A stretch of DNA of 17,941 nucleotides, from contig JAEZQX010000195.1 of NCBI GenBank assembly GCA_023441105.1, positions 1 to 17,941 of the forward strand. The letters are read 5' to 3'. Source of the DNA: Pseudomonadota bacterium (GTDB lineage: Bacteria > Pseudomonadota > Gammaproteobacteria > Burkholderiales > Burkholderiaceae). The translations under genes were made by a program, and so were the position numbers. Of the stretch, positions 13,481 to 17,941 are shown piece by piece (positions within the stretch are counted from its first letter, which is position 1; each line of letters starts with the position of its first letter). The notes beneath the pieces are model-generated. The model made no database searches. It saw only the letters and a list, made by a program, of their open reading frames with translations, and had not been told where the DNA came from.

Positions 13481-15203
13481 CCTGCTTCACCTTGGCGGTT
13501 CGATTGTCGACGCCCGGCAGCATCTTCGCCGGGTCGCGCGTCACCACCACGTCGATGACCACCGGGCCCCTGGCCTCCTTGGCGCGCGCCAGCGCCGGCG
13601 CCAGTTCCGCCGGTCGCTCGACCCGGATGCCGACGCAGCCCAGCGCTTCCGCCGCCTTGGCATAGTTGGTTTCCGCCAGGTCGCTCGACTGGTAGGCATC
13701 GGCGCCATACATCAGGTGCTGCAGCGCCTTGACGTAGCCGGATGCGGCGTTGTTGACCACGATCACCGCCAGGTCGAGAGCCATCCGCCGGGCCGTCTCG
13801 AGTTCGCCGATCATCATGTTGAAGCCGCCATCTCCGGTCAGGCCGAACACCGTGCGACCGGGATGGGCAGCGGCCACGCCCATGGCACCCGGCAGCCCAT
13901 AGCCGATCGATGCAAAGCCGCGATCGGGCACGAAGCTGCGCCCGGTCCGCCGGGTATCGAAGAGCAATCCGCCCCAGTGCGCGGCGAAGCCGCCGTCGGC
14001 AACCAGGAAGCCGTCCTCCGGCAGCGCCCGGTTGATCTCGTTCAGCATCCGCGCCATCGACACCGGCGTTTCGTCGGACTCCAGCCGCGGCGCGACGCTC
14101 CGGCGCCACTCGGCCATGGCGGCGGCTACCGCGTCGGCGTGCGGCTGCAACCTCGCCCGGATCGCCGGCGCTTGCGACTCCAGGGCTTCTTCGAGGTCGC
14201 GGATTCCCTCGCGGGCATCGCCCCACAGCCGCAGCGTCGGATGCAGGGTGCGGTCGAACTCCTCCGCGCTGATGTCGAGATGGATGATGCGGACCCCGGG
14301 TGGCGGCACGGTGTAGCGTTTGGTCGCGATCTCCCCGAGCTTGCAGCCGATGACCAGCAGCAGGTCCGACTGGCTGATGAAGCCGTTGGCGATGCGATCG
14401 TAGCGGCCGAAGAGGCCGGCGCTGAGCGGATCGACGCAAGGTATCGCGCCCTTGCCGGTCATCGTATGTGCGACCGGAATGTTGAGCGACCGCGCGAAGG
14501 CGGCGAGCGCGTCGGCCGCACCCGACAGGTGGATCCCGCCGCCGGCGAGGATCAGTGGACGTTGCGCGCCGGCGAGCAGGTCCGCCGCGCGCCGCAGAGA
14601 GGCGGCATCCGGCCGGCAGCGCAGCGCGGGAATCGATGCATGCAGCTCGTCCGCCTGCCAGGCATCGGGCGTGAATGCATGGACGCCGTGCGCGATGTCC
14701 TCCGGCACGTCGAGCACCACCGGCCCCGGGCGGCCCGAGGTGGCGACGGCGAAGGCGCGCCTGACCAGCTCCGGTATCCGCGCCACCGTCTCGATGCGGA
14801 TGACCTCCTTCACTGCCGGACGCAGGATCTCGAGTTGCCGGCACTCCTGGGTCATGTTCTTCCACGAATGGTCGCGGTGGCTGTCGCCGACGATGGCGAT
14901 CAGCGGCGTCCCGGAGTTGAGCGCCTCCACCAGGCCGGTCACCAGGTTGGTCGCGCCCGGCCCGAGCGTCGCATCGACCAGGCCGACCCGGCCGCTGACC
15001 TTGGCGTAGGCATCGGCGGCGAAGACGCCGGCGCGCTCGTCGTTGATCAGGTGGTGATCGAGCCCAAGCCGCCGCGCGGCATCGTAGAAGGGCAGCAGCT
15101 GGAAGCCGCCCATGCCGAAGACCGGCCCCGAGCCGTGCGCGAGCAGCATGCGGACCAGCGCCTCGCCGCCGGTGACTTCCACCGGACGCATGTCGTCTTT
15201 CAT
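13464..15203 (-). CDS. ThDP-dependent acetolactate-synthase-like enzyme
   Basis: This 579-residue cytoplasmic enzyme has the three-domain layout of the acetohydroxyacid synthase/benzoylformate decarboxylase superfamily. The N-terminal PYR domain has E56 in NDERAGVFAADAYAKVSG, the glutamate that activates ThDP, and GPGATNLVTGLVEAL (81-95). The central domain runs from about 195 to 340 (RPLILAGGGIHLSG). The C-terminal PP domain has the ThDP/Mg motif GDGG (457-460) to NN (484-485). It would act on a 2-keto acid by decarboxylation, carboligation or acetyl transfer. Biosynthetic IlvB is unlikely, since no small subunit follows. Its ATG overlaps the E1 beta stop by 4 bases (ATGA), and its end overlaps the next gene by 17. 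The exact reaction is unknown. Confidence 0.9.
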   Translation of the reverse strand: MKDDMRPVEVTGGEALVRMLLAHGSGPVFGMGGFQLLPFYDAARRLGLDHHLINDERAGVFAADAYAKVSGRVGLVDATLGPGATNLVTGLVEALNSGTPLIAIVGDSHRDHSWKNMTQECRQLEILRPAVKEVIRIETVARIPELVRRAFAVATSGRPGPVVLDVPEDIAHGVHAFTPDAWQADELHASIPALRCRPDAASLRRAADLLAGAQRPLILAGGGIHLSGAADALAAFARSLNIPVAHTMTGKGAIPCVDPLSAGLFGRYDRIANGFISQSDLLLVIGCKLGEIATKRYTVPPPGVRIIHLDISAEEFDRTLHPTLRLWGDAREGIRDLEEALESQAPAIRARLQPHADAVAAAMAEWRRSVAPRLESDETPVSMARMLNEINRALPEDGFLVADGGFAAHWGGLLFDTRRTGRSFVPDRGFASIGYGLPGAMGVAAAHPGRTVFGLTGDGGFNMMIGELETARRMALDLAVIVVNNAASGYVKALQHLMYGADAYQSSDLAETNYAKAAEALGCVGIRVERPAELAPALARAKEARGPVVIDVVVTRDPAKMLPGVDNRTAKVKQGDRVA

Positions 15204-16195
15204 CGGATCTCTTCCATGGTGGGTTGCATCAGGCGGGTAGCTGCGGCGACCAGCCGTTCCGGCGTCACGCGAACCTGGTCCTCGAGGCTCGGCGCGTAGC
15301 CGATCGGTATGCGCGGCGCCGCCACCCGCACCGGCGCGGAAAGCATCGATCCGTAGAGGTTCTCGCAGACGGCGGCCACGATCTCGGCACCGAAGCCGGC
15401 CACCGCGACCGCCTCGTGCGCGACCAGCAATCGGCGGGTGCGGGCGACGCTTTCGAGCACCGTCGACTTGTCCCATGGCCAGAGAGTGCGCAGGTCGATG
15501 ACCTCGACGTCGACACCGCCGGCGGCGAGTTGCACCGCCGCCTTCATCGCCACGTGCACCGTCGCCGACCAGGTGACCACGGTCATGTCGCTTCCCGATC
15601 GCGCTACCCGCGCCTTGCCGATCGGCACCAACCGATCCTCGCCGTCGGGTACCTCGCCCTCGAGCGGCCACAAGCCCTTGTGCTCCATGTAGACCACCGG
15701 ATCGTCGCAGCGGATGGCGCTCTTCAGCAGCCCCTTGTTGTCCTCCGGCGTGGCCGGGCAGACGACGACCAGGCCCGGGATGTGCGCATACCAGGCTTCC
15801 AGCGACTGGGAATGCTGCGCGGCGGAGGAGCGCCACATGCCGATCGGCTGGCGCACGACCAGCGGCACCCGCTTCTGCCCGCCGAACATGTAGCGGGCCT
15901 TGGCGGCCTGGTTCACGAGTTCGTCGATGGCACACAAGGCGAAATCGGAGAACCGCATCTCCACCACCGGCCGCGAGCCCATCATGGCCGCGCCGGTTGC
16001 CGCCCCCATGATGCAGGCTTCCGAAATCGGCGCATCCGCGACCCGCTGGGCGCCGAATTCCTCCAGCAGCCCGCGGTACTGGCCGAACACGCCGCCACGG
16101 CCGAGATCCTCACCGAGAGCCCAGACGTCCGGGTCGCGGCGCATCTCCTCGATCAGCGCCTGCCGCGAGGCCTCCATGTAGGTCATCACCGCCAT
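15200..16195 (-). CDS. 2-oxoacid (acetoin/pyruvate-type) dehydrogenase E1 beta subunit
   Basis: This 331-residue transketolase-like subunit pairs with E1 alpha to form the ThDP-dependent decarboxylating component. Family elements are WALGEDLGRGGVFGQYRGL (25-43), the cofactor-activating E59 in APISEACIMGAATGAAM, RQPIGMWRSSAAQHSQSLEA, PGLVVVCPATPEDNKGLL, the C-terminal VEVIDLRTLWPWD and the late VAHEAVAVAGFGAEI. ATG 16195 is set by an AGGAGG about 8 bases upstream, inside the end of the alpha gene, and overlaps that gene's TGA by one base (TGATG). Similar subunits occur in acetoin dehydrogenase and pyruvate or branched-chain 2-oxoacid dehydrogenases. No E2 or E3 gene follows here, which is unusual for such an operon. 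Confidence 0.93.
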   Translation of the reverse strand: MAVMTYMEASRQALIEEMRRDPDVWALGEDLGRGGVFGQYRGLLEEFGAQRVADAPISEACIMGAATGAAMMGSRPVVEMRFSDFALCAIDELVNQAAKARYMFGGQKRVPLVVRQPIGMWRSSAAQHSQSLEAWYAHIPGLVVVCPATPEDNKGLLKSAIRCDDPVVYMEHKGLWPLEGEVPDGEDRLVPIGKARVARSGSDMTVVTWSATVHVAMKAAVQLAAGGVDVEVIDLRTLWPWDKSTVLESVARTRRLLVAHEAVAVAGFGAEIVAAVCENLYGSMLSAPVRVAAPRIPIGYAPSLEDQVRVTPERLVAAATRLMQPTMEEIR

Positions 16196-17220
16196 CAGTA
16201 GGCCTCCTGGCGCGGATCGCCGATGTCCTGCACGTCCTCGAATGCGCGGCCAGGCGCCGGCCAGGGGGCATCGCGCGCCTCGGCATACGCGGCCGCGACC
16301 TCGGCGCGGATGACTCGTGCCTCCTCGTCCAGGGTCGCGGCGGGAACCCCGCATTCGGCTAGCAGCCGTTGCCGCAGGCGGCCGACCGGCTCCTGCCGGG
16401 AGCGCTCCTCGACCTCCTCCTGCGGACGGTACGGCGCCGGATCGGCTGCCGTGTGGCCGGTCAGACGATAGGTGCGCGCATGCAGGAAACGCGGTCCGCG
16501 GCCGCCACGCACCTCGCGAAGCAGCGTCCTGGCCGTCTCGTCGACCTCGCCGACGTCGTTGCCGTCGATCTCGGCGGCCACGATCCCGAGGCCGCGCGCA
16601 CGAGCGGCCGGTCCTTCCCCGGCCGTCATGGCGCTGCTGCGCGTCGTGGCCGCAAAGCCGTTGTTCTCGCACACGAACAGGATCGGCAGCGAGTTCACTG
16701 CCGCCCAGTTGAGCCCTTCGAGGAACGGACCCCGGTTGGCTGCGCCATCGCCGAAGAAGCAGACCACCACCCGGCTTGAGCCACGCAGCTTGATCGCATG
16801 GGCAGCGCCGGCGGCGATGACGATGTTGGCGCCGACCACGCCGTTGGCGCCAAGCATCCCGACCGAGAAATCGGCGATGTGCATCGAGCCGCCCTTGCCC
16901 TTGCAGAAGCCGCCTTCCTTGCCGAACAGCTCACGCATCATCGGCTGCAGTTGCGCCCCCTTGGCCAGGGTATGACCGTGGCCGCGATGGGTCGACAGCA
17001 CGATGTCGTCCGGCAGGAGGTTGGCGCAAACGCCGACCGCTACCGCTTCCTGGCCGATGGACGGATGGATCGCACCCAGCACCAGCTGCTCCTTGAGGCC
17101 CTGGATGGCGGCTTCCTCGAAGTACCGGATGCGCAGCATCCCGCGATAGAAATCCAGCAGCCGCGCGACGCGACCGGCATCCGCGCGCAGGCCTTGATCA
17201 GCCATCCGTTCCCTGGCCAT
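16195..17220 (-). CDS. 2-oxoacid (acetoin/pyruvate-type) dehydrogenase E1 alpha subunit
   Basis: This 341-residue ThDP-binding subunit opens the operon. It has YFEEAAIQGLKEQLVLGAIH (33-52), GQEAVAVG, the catalytic-loop histidines in THRGHGHTLA (77-86), GKGGSMH (108-114), and the ThDP/Mg motif GDG (157-159) to NN (186-187). A final GHTAADPAPYR segment matches the family's phosphate-loop region. The size fits bacterial acetoin or pyruvate dehydrogenase alpha subunits. ATG 17220 (MARERMADQ) is preferred because AGGGGGAG lies a few bases upstream; ATG 17205 (MADQ) is an alternative. The gene is divergent from a VOC gene, and the 109-base gap contains an inverted repeat that could be an operator. 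Confidence 0.93.
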   Translation of the reverse strand: MARERMADQGLRADAGRVARLLDFYRGMLRIRYFEEAAIQGLKEQLVLGAIHPSIGQEAVAVGVCANLLPDDIVLSTHRGHGHTLAKGAQLQPMMRELFGKEGGFCKGKGGSMHIADFSVGMLGANGVVGANIVIAAGAAHAIKLRGSSRVVVCFFGDGAANRGPFLEGLNWAAVNSLPILFVCENNGFAATTRSSAMTAGEGPAARARGLGIVAAEIDGNDVGEVDETARTLLREVRGGRGPRFLHARTYRLTGHTAADPAPYRPQEEVEERSRQEPVGRLRQRLLAECGVPAATLDEEARVIRAEVAAAYAEARDAPWPAPGRAFEDVQDIGDPRQEAY

Positions 17221-17288
17221 CCGTCTCCCCCTGTGGCAAGTCACGCGGATGATACGACCTCCCGCCGCGTGGCCGAGCGGTTTAATAT

Positions 17289-17303
17289 CGTCGTACATCG
17301 ACG
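17289..17303. promoter_or_regulatory. Inverted repeat in the divergent E1 alpha / VOC promoter region
   Basis: CGTCG-TACAT-CGACG is a perfect 5-base inverted repeat in the only A/T-rich patch of the gap. The core GTCGTAC contains the GT-N3-AC spacing seen in many GntR (FadR-type) operators. No regulator gene lies next to it in the window, so the binding protein is a guess. Confidence 0.35.
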
Positions 17304-17329
17304 CCTGGGACCGGTCTTCCGGAGGCAGC

Positions 17330-17725
17330 ATGCAGATCGAGCGCATCGACCACTTCACCATCGTCGCCCAGCCGGAGGAGGTCGAGCAGCTGCGCGACTT
17401 CTACTGCCAGGTGCTGGGGCTGCAGCCCGGTCCGCGACCGGATTTCGACTTTGGCGGCTACTGGCTGTATCCGCCCACCGGCGGCCCGCTGGTCCATCTC
17501 GCCGCCATCACGGCGCGGGCCCTGCCGGCCGGCGAGCACGCCACCGGCAAGCTCGACCACATCTCGTTTCGCAGCACCGGGCTGCACGAATTCCGCCGGC
17601 ACCTGGAGGCGCTCGGCATCGCCAGCCGCGAAGCACCGGTGCCGGGGTTCCCGTTGCACCAGGTGTTCTTTCGCGATCCGGTGGGCATCAAGGTGGAGCT
17701 GACTTTCGACGCCGACGAGCTCTAG
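17330..17725 (+). CDS. VOC family protein (glyoxalase/dioxygenase-like)
   Basis: This is a 131-residue single VOC domain. Candidate metal ligands are all present at the canonical positions: H8 (IDHFT), H56 (LVHLA), H77 (LDHISF) and E123 (KVELTF). Other family elements are LRDFYCQVLGLQPGPRPDF near the start and FFRDPVGIKVEL at the end. ATG 17330 is used because GGAGG lies just upstream (4-base spacer) and the domain begins at once. It is divergent from the ThDP operon and could act on a metabolite of that pathway, for example as a lyase, epimerase or isomerase. The reaction cannot be told from sequence. Confidence 0.88.
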   Translation: MQIERIDHFTIVAQPEEVEQLRDFYCQVLGLQPGPRPDFDFGGYWLYPPTGGPLVHLAAITARALPAGEHATGKLDHISFRSTGLHEFRRHLEALGIASREAPVPGFPLHQVFFRDPVGIKVELTFDADEL

Positions 17726-17740
17726 CACCGTCCGCGCCGA

Positions 17741-17778
17741 CGCTGGCGCGATTGCCTGGCGCCAGCGCGAAGGCAATC
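17741..17778. other. Two interlocking, mutually exclusive hairpins after the VOC gene
   Basis: CGCTGGCGC (17741-17749) pairs perfectly with GCGCCAGCG (17759-17767). GATTGCCT (17750-17757) pairs perfectly with AGGCAATC (17771-17778). The second left arm is the loop of the first hairpin, so the two can only alternate or form a pseudoknot. The element lies between two convergent genes, 15 bases after the VOC stop and 12 bases after the stop of the leftward gene. It may be a bidirectional terminator, although no T-run is present. Confidence 0.5.
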
Positions 17779-17790
17779 ACGGCGACCGAC

Positions 17791-17941
17791 TCAGCGCTGG
17801 CCGTCGTTGACCGACACCTGCTCCTTCAGCAGGCCGCCCAGGCGCGAGTGCAGCCGTCCCCCGGTCGCCATGACCAGGGCGAAAAGAATCTCGCGTGGTC
17901 GCGGCTCCTCCTGAATGCCGACGTCCATCGTGTTGAAGTGG
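17791..17941 (-). CDS. C-terminal end of a PF06684-like (amino acid synthesis family) protein, cut by the window edge
   Basis: The last 49 codons of a minus-strand gene enter from the right edge and stop at TGA 17793-17791. The tail reads HFNTMDVGIQEEPRPREILF, then LVMATGGRLHSRLGGLLKEQ and a short end VSVNDGQR. This pattern (HF-x-T/A, PR-x-x-EI, A-x-x-TGGR-x-x-x-R-x-GGL) recalls the C-terminus of the amino acid synthesis family (PF06684, formerly DUF1185), whose biochemical role is not settled. The identification rests on a short tail recognised by eye. Start and upstream partner genes lie outside the window. Confidence 0.5.
   Translation of the reverse strand, partial: HFNTMDVGIQEEPRPREILFALVMATGGRLHSRLGGLLKEQVSVNDGQR

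Noticed and set aside
13347..15299. A 650-codon open frame on the plus strand, antisense to the ThDP enzyme gene
   Set aside because: Composition is biased to Arg, His and Ala without motifs, and the opposite strand encodes an intact ThDP enzyme with cofactor motifs.
15204..15935. Upstream extension of the ThDP enzyme frame into the E1 beta gene
   Set aside because: The ATGA overlap at 15203 gives a start that matches the family's N-terminus; the extension is an out-of-frame reading of E1 beta.
17269..17318. A functional tRNA gene
   Set aside because: Only D-arm-like and partial anticodon-arm-like pieces are present; no acceptor stem, T arm or correct spacing can be found.

Overview
The window is about two thirds G+C, with long spurious antisense frames, tight gene overlaps and many short intergenic regions. 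Gene content (PepSY/TonB iron-uptake cassette, TRAP transporter, many VOC and TetR proteins, an amino-acid-synthesis-family protein) suggests a metabolically versatile betaproteobacterium of the Burkholderiales type. The taxonomic call is inference from gene families, not from a marker gene. No rRNA gene, complete tRNA, CRISPR array, insertion sequence or phage gene is visible.

Left part (1-4340): a partial small protein at the left edge; a structured intergenic stretch with three hairpins leading to a 29-residue membrane micro-ORF; then a minus-strand iron operon with a Fur-box promoter, a TonB-dependent siderophore receptor, a PepSY-TM protein and a 63-residue two-helix membrane protein. 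These fit Fur-regulated ferric-siderophore uptake followed by inner-membrane processing.

Middle part (4404-9378): a double-RidA-like protein resembling CnbZ-type 2-aminomuconate deaminases, a TetR regulator and a divergent BphC-like extradiol dioxygenase, which together look like part of an aromatic or amino-aromatic ring-cleavage module. A second TetR regulator is divergent from a PhnB-like VOC protein, and their shared promoter carries two TGGAC-type operators. A stand-alone aldo/keto reductase follows.

Right part (9530-17941): a complete three-gene TRAP transporter (DctP, DctQ, DctM) on the plus strand converges on a tightly overlapping four-gene minus-strand operon. That operon encodes dehydrogenase E1 alpha, E1 beta, an acetolactate-synthase-like ThDP enzyme, and a protein of unknown function made of two copies of one roughly 110-residue domain. 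A VOC protein is divergent from the operon, and the C-terminus of a PF06684-like (amino acid synthesis family) protein lies at the right edge. A plausible reading is import of an organic acid by the TRAP system and its conversion by the two ThDP enzymes. No E2 or E3 subunit is present, and the tandem-domain protein is the least understood component.
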